A stretch of 64,000 nt of DNA from Corythucha ciliata (Eukaryota > Arthropoda > Insecta > Hemiptera > Tingidae). This document shows, piece after piece, positions 13,001 through 21,878 of this stretch (position 1 is the first letter of the stretch; every line of letters begins with the position of its first letter). The notes beneath the pieces are model-generated. The model had not been told where the DNA came from. It made no database searches and saw only the letters and a program-made list of their open reading frames with translations. The stretch lies in contig CM075938.1 of NCBI GenBank assembly GCA_038030265.1, positions 14,113,009 to 14,177,008 on the forward strand, given 5' to 3'. Position numbers and translations under genes: made by a program.

Positions 13001-16000
13001 ATTTTCTGACGAGATTTATAGCTTCAGGTAATGAATGGTTAGTGTCTATATTACCAGTTTTTTTAAACATGAAATTGGGATCACTGTGATAAATTATAAG
13101 TTTTTGCTAAATTTCTTGGTCATTTTGTGCCGGATAGTCAGTTCGGTGGGCCTAATTACCAGCTGGCGAACTTCGTAAGTTTCAAAAATTCAAAGTGTCA
13201 CTTTCTGAGCCAAAATTGACTCCCTTTACACATTTGGAAAGCTGCACCATCATTTTAGAAACAAAAATGAGTTTTTAATGGATGATGGCCCTTTTCATGT
13301 TTGTACAGCCTTCCCACCCCCCACCCACCTAGGCAGTTTCTGGGGTGAAAATAATTAAAGGTTATCTATCTTGCCAGTTTTCAAGTTTATTGGGTAAAAT
13401 TACCCTCTCTGTGATGGATAGTCACCTTCTCGGGGTACACTACCGACCTCTTTTTCCGAAGGAATGAAACTCACGAAATTGGATTTTTAAGAAGCCAAAT
13501 AGCCGCAAAATTGAATTTTAAAAGGACCAAGCCTGCGAAATTGGTTCTGGGTCCGCTTTTCCCCAATATTAGCCGCGAATTCGCGTTTGTTTCATTTCAG
13601 GCCATGAATAAGCGCTTTTTCTCAATTTTCGTCACGAAGTCAGGGGTGGCGGTAAAATGTGTTCTCACCCCCCCCCCCCAACTTATCTCATTGGCCTAAT
13701 TTCTTTATTTCGTTGTATTCAAAAAGTAGCCCGAAAGAGTTCTGTCTTTGCTTCCCAAAACCCGGATTTTATATTGCAGTGTCTGATATCTGCTTAAGAA
13801 TCTGAGGGAATGTGGTGCTGGCAATTTGATTACAACAAAAAATCTTGGAATACTGCCTTAGAATCCAGATCATTCTACCAAAAAACCAGGTCCAAAACAG
13901 GTCCTGCGCGTTTGACTCTTTCAAGAACGAAATATCGCAATTGAGTCTATTTTGAATATAATTTTCGCTCTCTCAAAACCAAATTTTACGGATTTCGCTC
14001 CTTCAAATCTCTCATAAACAAAATTTTGTTGGTTTGGCACTTCCAAACCCCAGTTTCGCGGTCATACGCTCTCATAAAACTAAATTTTGCGAATTCTTCC
14101 TTGTTCAAACCCCGATATCGTGGGCTTTGCACTTTCCTAAACCCGAATTTCGTTGGTTTTGCTCTTTCAAACCAATTTCACAAACTTTAGCTCTTTCAAA
14201 CCCCAATTTCGTGAACTTGGCTCCTTTAAACCCTAATTTCGAGGATTTTCACTCTTTGAAAATCGAATTTTTTGGATTTGATTCTTTCAAAACCCAATTT
14301 TGGCGATTTACGATTTTTGATAAACCAAATTTTAGGGGAAAAAACTCTTTATATATTTTTTTACGAAAAACTAGTTCGGCCCATTTGACAACCAAATGGC
14401 GTGGCTTTGGCCTTTTCAGACGACAATGTCGCCACGGAAATTGGCTCGTCCGTAACCAAATGTCTTGGATTCGGCTTCTTCAAAAAAGAATTGGCCATTT
14501 CAAACACCAATTTCGCGGTTTTTTCACTTTCAAAAACGAAATCAACAAAATTTGTGTGGCTTTACCTCTTTATTAACTCGTTTTTGCAGCTTTGACTAAT
14601 TCGAAAACAAATTTACCTTTTTCAAATAGAATTTTTTTTATTCGGGTAACTCAAAAAGCCAAATTTTGTTAGTTTGGCTATTAAAAGCCCCAGTTATACG
14701 GATTTCCTGAAGAAAAACCTCCGCATTCGTCTCCTTTAAATCCCAAGTTCCAACGGTTTTACTCTTTTATTCCGAAAGCTATGCTTTTCAAGAGCCAACT
14801 TTCGTGGATTCGGCTCTTACAAAACCACAATTTCGCATACTTTCACTCTTTCAAACCATATTTTTTTGGATTTGACTCCTTCAAATCTAACTTTCGGGGT
14901 TTATGTTTAAAACAAGTTTCATGGCTTCATGCAGCCTTTTGTATAATTTTGGCTAATTAAAAAACTAATTCGGTTCATTAATAACCAAATGTCGAGATTT
15001 TGGCTCTTTCATAGCACAATTTCTCCCGATTTTCGCTCTTCCATGACCAAATGTCTCGGATTCGGTCCCTTCACAATCCAATTTCACTAGTTTTTTCCGC
15101 AAATGGTGTACTACCAAGTAGTAATGCTAAAATAAGACTCTAGAAGAATAGTCGTTTTCTTACTTCCTAGTTCTATAGGATCTAGATCAGGGTTGGAATG
15201 TTTAAAACAAGTCGTTTTTTAACACTTGTTTTAAACATGTTTAAAACAAAATGCTCGTGTTTTTTATTATTAAAACATTTGAGCGTTTAAAACGTTTAAA
15301 ATTTGTTTTTTTTTAACCATAAAAATCACATAACAAACAGTAAAAAAAATTGCCTTTGGGTCCTCTCACGTCGTCAGAAAAGCCAACGTTTCTTAAGAAG
15401 CCAGCCAGCCAGTCGAGAGAAAACGGAAGAGGGACAGAGAAGAGGCTGATTCACCTCGATATGAACGAAAAGCAGTGGACGCTGGACGCATTGCAAGTTC
15501 TTTCTTCCGCCAGTTTTAAAAATAATAGTCATCTAAAATTTCGTGCAAGGCATTTTCTTTCTCTAGCCGGATACACACATGCGGTACTTGCCAAGTAACG
15601 AACAACACATTTTTGAAATTCTCAGCTGGTTGGTTTCTAGGCAATTACTAGAAATTGATTGAATATTTTGAAAGTTACTTGGCAAGTACCGCATGTGTGT
15701 ATCCGGCTTAGGTCCGTTCACTAGCTCTATGTTCGTGTTATGTGGAGTCTACGCAACCGAACAAATTTATTCCCTCGAAAAATGAAGTATTTTGATGGGT
15801 TACATAGACACCACACAACGAAAACATAGAGCTTGTGAACAGGCCTTAAAAGGAAGGGGAATCAGGCCTGGGGGTCTATTCTCTAACAACAAGCAATATT
15901 TTTTTTCGCCAGTCATGTGTCTATTTCATTCATTTGTTTTAAGAAAATTAATTAAATAAACATATGACTGCGAAAAAGCTATTGCTTCGGAGTAAGAGAA

Positions 16001-18334
16001 TAGGCCCTCTGGGCTCGGGTCGACCACATGGGTTTAAAGTTCCGTTTAACACTAAGCTGAGCTTAAGAGCTCTAACCTAAATCAGAATTTCGAATTTTGA
16101 ATAGTTGTTCCTGTGTTGCAATTGCTGAAGGTATTGTGTTTCTACCTGAACGCCCATGAAGGCAAAGGTACGCAGTGCGTCCCTAAAATTTGAATAGTAA
16201 AAACTTTAATTTATTTCCTTGCTTTCATGACAAGATTTTCAAATATCACCGAGTGTCGGCCCAAACATTCAAGTGCGTTTTCATCTTCTCGCCTATCCTC
16301 ATATAAATCACATCCCTTATCCAAACCCAAATGGACGGGTGTTGCTCAACGAGAGCGATCGAGTGCCACACCGCCCGAGTATGACAGGCCTAAATGCGTG
16401 TTTGCATTCGTAGTTTCCACATTGCCGTCAACAAGATGCGGCCAATTTCTAGCCACGAGTACGTATTTTATTTCGCTGCATGCGGAATTTACAAACGGCT
16501 TGCACACACTTCTCTGTGACACTTGAGCGGACATCTGGAATCATTTTCTACTTCGCGCTAATCCTAGTTGTCAGCAAAATACCGAATACTGTTAGTATGA
16601 AACAGTTTTTATTTTTAAATAGCTGTTTTAAAACTTGTTTTTAATTGTTTAAAACCCGTTTTTAAACAAATAATTCAAAAGGGTGTTTTAAACAAAAAAA
16701 ACAAATTTTAAACATTAAAAACATTTTGTTTGTTCAAAATAGAAAAAAACATGTTTTTTAACAACCCTGAATCTAGATACGATTATCTGGATATGATTTG
16801 CTTTCTCGAACATTTGTATTTTTCCACTTTCCCTTCCTTTGCTTATTCTTCCACCCCCCACCGTATCGCTGAGGGTGGCTGAGCTGACGGGGGGCGATCG
16901 CCCTCCCATAAAACCGCCCTTGCACGAAGTTACCACCAGAAACAGCGAATTAGCGTTTTCTCAATCTTAGCTGCGAATTAACCTTTTTTCCATTTTCGGC
17001 CATGAATCTGCGCTTTTTCTCACGAAGTTGCACCAGAAACAGCGAATCAGCGTTTTCCCAATTTTAGCCGCCAATTAATTAATTTTTTCAATTTTTGTCT
17101 GCGATTTAGCACTTTTTCTCAATTTCAGCCGCGTATATGCTTTTATTTACATTTATTCGCGAAGCACCCATTTTTTTATATTTATGCGTGAATTACCGAT
17201 TATTTGTCACTTTTAGCCTTGAATTAGCGCTTTTTCTCCATTTTAGCCACGAAGTTGTCGTTAAACTGTGAATGGCGTTTTCTCAATTTTAGCCGCGATT
17301 GATCGCTTTTTATGTATTTTAGCGTTTTTCTTCATTTAAGCCGCAAGTAAGCCTTTTTTTCAATTTTATTGGTGCACTGGCGCTTTTTCCTGGGTTTCCT
17401 CAGTTCTAGCCGTGAATTGGAGATATTTTCACTTTCAGCCATGAATTGAGCTTTTCCTCAATTTTTAACCGTTATTCAAGGCTCCTTCTGAACGGTGGTC
17501 CGCCCCCCCTCACCATAACCACAGTACTGCCTTCACGTATGCACTCTTCGTTCCAAAACCGCTGTCTTCACGCGTTCGATCGCTGCATGCGGCAGACAGG
17601 GCACATTGTGTCGCGAGGGATCCCAAAAGATTCCCGGGAATGTGTTTTTCTTTCCCATAATACAGCAAGCTGTGAGGTTAGTTAGTTAGTGTCATGGATG
17701 GGAGTGATAGCTGCCCCACTTCGGCTTCGCTTTCGAGTCTAGAGGAGGGCAACTGCTCACCCCTGCCCCTTCCGGCTACGCCCACGGTGGACACCTGGTT
17801 ACGTCTGGTAGATTTAACGTTTGGACAGACCTCAAAGTCGCGATCCCATGTAGCGTTTATAGTTTTCAATGATCATCTAGGAGAGGGCAGCTGACCCACT
17901 CCAACCTCGCTTTCGAGTCTAGGGGAGGGCAACTGCCCTCCTCTGGCTAGCTCCATGATATAGTCAGTTTTCGAGGTCAATTTGTGATTCTAAAAGAAAC
18001 AAGGCTATTTCCGCGGATCTTCTGGAGCCATCTCTGGGTCATGGGTTCTGGAACTCAGAACTAAAAGTATGATCGCGTGTGGGGGAAGGCGTGCCTCGGG
18101 AAAGTCATACCTGTCGTGCTTTTCTCGAATGTCCGAAACATTGAAAAAATCGTCCTCCAAGTCTTCCAATGTTTGTTCGTCGACTCTCGCGCGAACCACT
18201 TCAGGAGTGTCCGACTTGATGATTTCCAGCCGTCTGCTCACACCCGGATCTGGAACCGACCGAGGTCGGCGCGACGCCGTCCTCGTTAACGTCAGGCAGA
18301 CTGCTGAAATTCGCGGAATTATTCGATTAAACAT
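10028..18334 (-). CDS. NGRN: Neugrin (mitochondrial, FYV4/RRG9-like)
   Basis: Neugrin is a mitochondrial protein needed in mammals for 16S rRNA stability and intramitochondrial translation. Four exons on the minus strand join in phase: 18334-18111, 11075-10883, 10802-10634 and 10569-10028, giving 375 residues. The N-terminus MFNRIIPRISAVCLTLTRTA is a typical mitochondrial presequence (basic, no acid). The family core is at about residues 101-150: WSEKEQIRQL, then PENWTVERLASSF, then KKIVNSSWKPDSPER. The C-terminus FFTDDGKFLYRI closely matches the vertebrate ending. Intron 1 is 7.0 kb; the others are 80 and 64 bp. Exon 1 is assigned by phase, presequence and the acidic-then-basic pattern that precedes the core in relatives. 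The gene is divergent from UQCC5. Confidence 0.88.
15566..15708. mobile_element. Foldback element 1 inside the hAT-like element
   Basis: Left arm GCCGGATACACACATGCGGT then ACTTGCCAAGTAAC; right arm GTTACTTGGCAAGT then ACCGCATGTGTGTATCCGGC. The arms are perfect or nearly so, with a loop of about 75 bp. Confidence 0.85.
15712..15848. mobile_element. Foldback element 2 inside the hAT-like element
   Basis: Arms around GTTCACTAGCTCTATGTTCGT (left, positions 15717-15737) and CGAAAACATAGAGCTTGTGA (right, near 15817-15841) are reverse complements with a few mismatches. The next arm blocks, TGTGGAGTCTA and TAGACACCACA, also pair. Confidence 0.7.
15866..16015. mobile_element. Foldback element 3 inside the hAT-like element
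   Basis: Left arm GGGGTCTATTCTCT...AGCAATA...TTTTTCGCCAGTCAT pairs with right arm ATGACTGCGAAAAAGCTATTGCT...AGAGAATAGGCCC (each shown in short blocks). The arms are about 90% paired, with an AT-rich loop near 15935-15960. Confidence 0.7.
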
Positions 18335-18454
18335 TTCGTACGATTTTTAAACGCTTGCACAACAGTTCCAAACGAAAATAAGCGTCCACTATCAGTGATA
18401 AGCTACTGATAAGAAAGGCCACCGGACCGTGAACGCGGATATCCCGCAGTTTTC
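18335..18454. promoter_or_regulatory. Bidirectional promoter region between neugrin and UQCC5-UQCC6
   Basis: Only 120 bp separate the two divergent start codons, so one shared promoter region must serve both. It contains two GATAAG copies (CAGTGATAAGCTACTGATAAG lies at about 18393-18413) and a GC-richer part near 18420-18450. No TATA box is evident. All three proteins driven from here are mitochondrial. Confidence 0.6.
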
Positions 18455-18685
18455 ATGGTGAAAAGAAATCGTCTCATTTCAAACATCGTTGAAAAGTGGC
18501 CAGGACGAAGGATTTTTGGGATCTACAGCTTTCTCCCTGCGTTCTTCGTCTTGGGAGCCGCCCTCGAGTTTGCTATGATCAACTGGGAGGTAAACGGCCG
18601 AGTCAACTTTTATAAAACGTTCAAAAGGCGACAGGCAGAGGCTCTAGCTGAGGCTGCTTTAAAAAACAGTCAAAACACGTCATAA
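18455..18685 (+). CDS. UQCC5: UQCC5 / SMIM4, complex III assembly factor (sloth1-like)
   Basis: Single-exon ORF of 76 residues. SMIM4 relatives are small inner-membrane proteins of the COMB complex, which supports cytochrome b synthesis and complex III assembly. The family signature is clear: KWPGRRIFGIYSFLPAFFVLG (residues about 14-34), one membrane segment to about residue 42, then NFYKTFKRRQAEALAE, matching the human pattern FYDVYRRKASER. Human SMIM4 has 70 residues. The start context is weak (T at -3), and the only other ATG in the ORF is in frame, features that let ribosomes scan on to the next cistron. The stop codon is 4 bases before the UQCC6 start. Confidence 0.9.
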   Translation: MVKRNRLISNIVEKWPGRRIFGIYSFLPAFFVLGAALEFAMINWEVNGRVNFYKTFKRRQAEALAEAALKNSQNTS

Positions 18686-18689
18686 AAGT

Positions 18690-18934
18690 ATGCCCGCGGG
18701 AGTCAGTTGGGGTACTTACAGTAAGGTGAGGGATTCCTTGATGCACCTCCCCAAGTGTCCAGGTGTTTGATTTTCGTTCTTTTAAAGATGTTCGTAGCGT
18801 CGTTGTTGTCCATGTTCGCTGGAGCTCAAACGGTTCATATGGTCTATCGACCGATGGATGATTTGGACGAATACGTCAAGGCGGAGCTGGAAAAGAAAAG
18901 GGGGGAATCATCTAATCTAACTGTTGGGTCGTGA
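18690..18934 (+). CDS. UQCC6: UQCC6 / brawnin, complex III assembly micropeptide (sloth2-like)
   Basis: Two exons, 18690-18725 and 18788-18934, encode 60 residues. The start MPAGVSWGTYSK and the continuation MFVASLLSMFAGAQTVH then YRP match vertebrate brawnin (MPAGV..., TYLKMFAASL, CAGAEVVHRYYRP). Brawnin is an inner-membrane micropeptide that stabilises nascent complex III. The hydrophobic segment is at about residues 13-30. The 62-bp intron uses GTGAGG at 18726; the overlapping donor GTAAGG at 18721 would break the frame. The C-terminal tail is short compared with human (71 residues). A polyadenylation signal AATAAA is at 18967-18972. No promoter space exists between it and UQCC5, so both are read from one mRNA. 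Confidence 0.92.
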
Positions 18935-18966
18935 CTTGTTATGAGCTTATAAATTATTATTTCACC

Positions 18967-18972
18967 AATAAA
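18967..18972 (+). terminator. Polyadenylation signal of the UQCC5-UQCC6 transcript
   Basis: AATAAA lies 33 bp after the brawnin stop codon. It is the only such signal downstream of the two cistrons before the convergent zinc-finger gene. Confidence 0.65.
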
Positions 18973-19548
18973 TAAGGAGTAGTCTATTTTTGGAATTAAA
19001 TTTCATTTTTGAGCTGAAATGGTGGGGGAGGGGGTACTCCCATGCTTTGTCCTCCTGTTCATTGCTATAGGTTAATAAGCGTTGCTCTGAGACTCGTTGA
19101 GAGTTCACTTGACCAGGATCAGCTCGCGGTCTTGTTAAAATCCAGCAGGCCTGGCCTTATCACTCAGCTTCCAACCCCTCAGTGGTGTCGAACAAGGACA
19201 AAGCAGTCTCTGTGGCCATGAAAGCCCAAGTTGTCCCTAATCGGGCTTGCCCGAACCTTGCCCCTTGCACTCCGGCCGGACTCTTCTGGTCTCAGTAGTC
19301 AGTCTCGTGTATTGTTAAAGGAGTCAAATAGTGGCATGCCCAGGTGTTCACCACCTGTCCAACCCTTCACCATTGGTGGCACTGCTAGATTCCCAGGAGT
19401 AATAAAGTCGTTACACAGCTGTCAATTCCACATTCAACTCTGTTTATTTCAGGAAGCAGGATGTAGAGTAAAATCTTAAATATTTAGGTACAAAAGGAAC
19501 GATTAAACTTTAATAAAACAAGAAAAGAAACTTGAGTTCCATGCTTTC
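18973..19548. other. Intergenic region between UQCC6 and the zinc-finger gene, no gene seen
   Basis: About 575 bp with no coding sequence I recognise. The sequence is richer in GC than the repeat regions. TTTATT at 19443-19448 could be the polyadenylation signal of the minus-strand zinc-finger gene. Confidence 0.4.
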
Positions 19549-20388
19549 TCAAGTAATTTTATGTACTCGGTGATGTGCTTTCAGTGAGCCAGCTTGAGTG
19601 AATGCTTTTTCGCACACTTGACATTTGTAGGGTTTCTCGCCGGTATGGATACGATTGTGAACAACGAGTGAGTTGAGGGCGGCGCACTTGTAGTCACAAC
19701 TGCGACAGGCGTACGGCTTCTCACCTGTGTGACGACGAAAGTGAACGTTGAGGGCACTCTTTTGCGTGGCGCGATAGGGGCAGAGACTGCAGACGTAGTT
19801 GCGCGGTTTGAGACTGCGATTCGTGGGCGATGTTGCGAGTTGAGTCGCGCTCAAGTCCGTCGAAGACTCTTGAGTCTGTCTTGGGGTGGTTGACTCGTCT
19901 GGCGGTGCGTTCCCTTCGGGCTGGACTGGCGTTGGAGTCGTCTGTGACGACCTTTGTGGGAATTGACCGCCACCGTGAATGGGCTGATGCAGCGCATAAT
20001 ATGCTTTGTCATCGCGCGGAGAGTGCATCCTGTATGGTTCGAGCCCCACCAAGGTTTTCTTGTGTTTCAGCCTCGTATGCAACACAAGGTGCCTCTCAGT
20101 GGAAAATGAGTACTGACAGTGGGAACAGTCAAATCGATCGGGTCTCGAACTCGGTACAACTGGGTATCCGTTGTCCGGGTGACTCGACAGTCGGTGTCTG
20201 TCTAAAAATCCCGACAAAAACGTTGCGTACGGACACTGATCACAGTAATGAGGATGTAAATTTGGGCTGCTGTTGATGGAATCAGCGATGCAATCTTCAT
20301 AGCTCACATGCATCGGAGGAAGTCTACGGCAGAAACCCGCGTACTGGAATGAAAATGAACTCTCCAGCGTCCTCCACTCCTCGAGCAC
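19549..20388 (-). CDS. C2H2 zinc-finger protein (five fingers), possibly a 3' exon
   Basis: Open frame of 279 residues with five C2H2 fingers: residues 48-70 (C-x2-C...H-x4-H), 86-109, 198-220, 226-248 and 254-276. The last three are joined by classic TGEKP linkers and form a tandem array; the first two are separated from it by an 85-residue linker rich in Ser, Thr, Pro and Gln. This is a typical nuclear DNA-binding transcription regulator, but I cannot assign an orthologue. The spacing of two isolated and three linked fingers may be diagnostic. The true N-terminus is uncertain: TTTTCATTCCAG, a good acceptor, lies just inside the frame near 20345, so this may be the last exon of a longer gene. 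The gene converges on UQCC6. Confidence 0.82.
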   Translation of the reverse strand: MLEEWRTLESSFSFQYAGFCRRLPPMHVSYEDCIADSINSSPNLHPHYCDQCPYATFLSGFLDRHRLSSHPDNGYPVVPSSRPDRFDCSHCQYSFSTERHLVLHTRLKHKKTLVGLEPYRMHSPRDDKAYYALHQPIHGGGQFPQRSSQTTPTPVQPEGNAPPDESTTPRQTQESSTDLSATQLATSPTNRSLKPRNYVCSLCPYRATQKSALNVHFRRHTGEKPYACRSCDYKCAALNSLVVHNRIHTGEKPYKCQVCEKAFTQAGSLKAHHRVHKIT

Positions 20389-21878
20389 AAGCGTCCATAG
20401 AGTGCTGACGATTCCCGAACAAAAATTGAATAAAAGTGCGACATCGGCACAAAACTGTTGACTGCGAATAATTATTTCCCTTTATCTGATTACACAATTA
20501 CCCTTGCCACGATCGATCCTTCAGCCCTGAAGTCTGGGCAAAGCGGTACCAACGCTAATACTTTATGTTGAAAGCAACAGGTACAGGTAGACGTGAAAGA
20601 ACGAGCTATTTGCGCTGATTAGACCCGAAACTTGCAATTTGTGTGATTTTCATATCAGAATACAGCAATTTTGCGGCGAGTAATTAGCTCCATGGATACC
20701 TCTATTCAGCCAGGAAACTTTCAATTTCGTGGCTGGGAATTTGTCAAGCATTGAGCTGATCATTGGCCGGCCAGCAAGAGTTTCGCCGCCTTAAAAACCA
20801 GCCCCGAAACTTGCAGTTTTGCTTAAATTAACCATTAAGACCATAAACTTGCATTTTAAAAGGAATTATGAGACGCGAAAGAGTCGCGTAGACGCGGAAA
20901 TTCTTTACTGTTAAAGCCACCTAGCCTGAGATCAGCCGCCATGAAAAAGGTCCCAAAACTTGCGATTTTGCTCAAACTAAGGCCCTGGAAATAAAATTTT
21001 GCTTTAATGAAGTCCTAAAACTTTCAATTTCGAGTAGATTTGGCCAAAAATCTTGAAATGTTGCTCAAATAAGGAAGCACTGGCGGACCTACTCCTATCG
21101 GGCTATATAGGCCGGGGGCGGATAATTCTACGAGGCCCCTTAGTCTCTGTACAGGGTGGTCGGTTTTGGCTTGTACAAAAAAAAATTGGGTGAAATTAGA
21201 AAATGTCCCATCGACTATGGCCCGAAGATCAAAATCGAGATATCATTTTTAAGGCTTAAGTAACTTTTCTCGACAAAATGCAATTTGCTCGCTTCCGAGT
21301 GAACGTTTTCCAACTTTTGACGACTGATTCGGAAAGAGCACACTTTTTTCCGTCGGGATTAGCTATTTAAGATCAATTTGATCGCTTTCGTTGGCCTTGA
21401 CAGCCAGTCAAACTGGGAAAAATCAGGACTTTTTAATTTTTCAAAAAAATTCAACCCCCACTATTTCACGCTAAACCTCTCCATATCGGCTACCCAAGGG
21501 CAGAAAAACTTCTTCAATGTATCGTCTTCAAAATTACCATTTTACAAAAAAAAAAAAAAAGCATTTATTTCTTTAAAACAGCAAGTTTTGGGTATCTTGC
21601 GCTGTAGATATATTTTTTTTGTTTGACGTGAGAAACCATTAGATAAATCATCTAATGTCTTCATTTACATGAAACTGATCGTATTCGCCTTTATTGTCGC
21701 TCCGGCAGCTGGTTATCGATAATTATGCGCAGCAGACAGAAATGACCAATTTTCAAATGAAATTATGATCTTCCGATACTAAATTGCTTGCTCGTACACG
21801 TTCTTGACCCGAGGAATCCTCAAGGAAAGTTCAGTACTACGGGAAGTAGTATTTCGAAACAATTTTAAGGGTTTCAAG
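20389..21878. repeat. Intergenic DNA with an AAACTTGCAATTTTGCTCAAAT repeat family
   Basis: About 20600-21080 consists of diverged units around AAACTTGCAATTTTGCTC, period near 30 bp or a small multiple; 4890-5060 is related. At 21080-21150 lies one copy of a short dispersed repeat (GGCGGACCTACTCCTATCGG ... GAGGCCCCTTAGTCTC). No gene is recognised in the rest. Confidence 0.55.

Larger units (their letters stand above)
15188..16770. mobile_element. hAT-like DNA element, 1.58 kb, with 8-bp target-site duplication
   Basis: Ends are inverted (left CAGGGTTGGAATGTTTAAAA; right ...TTTTTTAACAACCCTGA), and the element is flanked on both sides by ATCTAGAT (15180-15187 and 16771-16778). An 8-bp duplication and termini starting CAGGG fit the hAT superfamily. 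Subterminal regions (15200-15315, 16600-16760) are dense in GTTTAAAAC motifs in both orientations, as expected of transposase-binding subterminal repeats. No transposase is recognisable inside, so it is probably non-autonomous. Three foldbacks lie inside it. Confidence 0.75.
11076..18110 (-). repeat. Neugrin intron 1: 7.0 kb of ~30-bp degenerate repeats and mobile elements
   Basis: About 11180-11720 and 13900-15110 hold units like GGCTCTTTCAAAACCCAATTT followed by CGCGGA. About 11940-13440 holds a family built on AAAATTGACAGTTTT. About 16930-17480 holds the CTCAATTTTAGCCGCGAATT family. A hAT-like element occupies 15188-16770. From 17680 to 17945 a segment around GAGTCTAGAGGAGGGCAACTG occurs twice as a short direct repeat. 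I see no other exon. Confidence 0.75.

Noticed and set aside
19830..20276. Plus-strand 148-residue frame
   Set aside because: Antisense to the zinc-finger coding exon, which has five clear C2H2 fingers.
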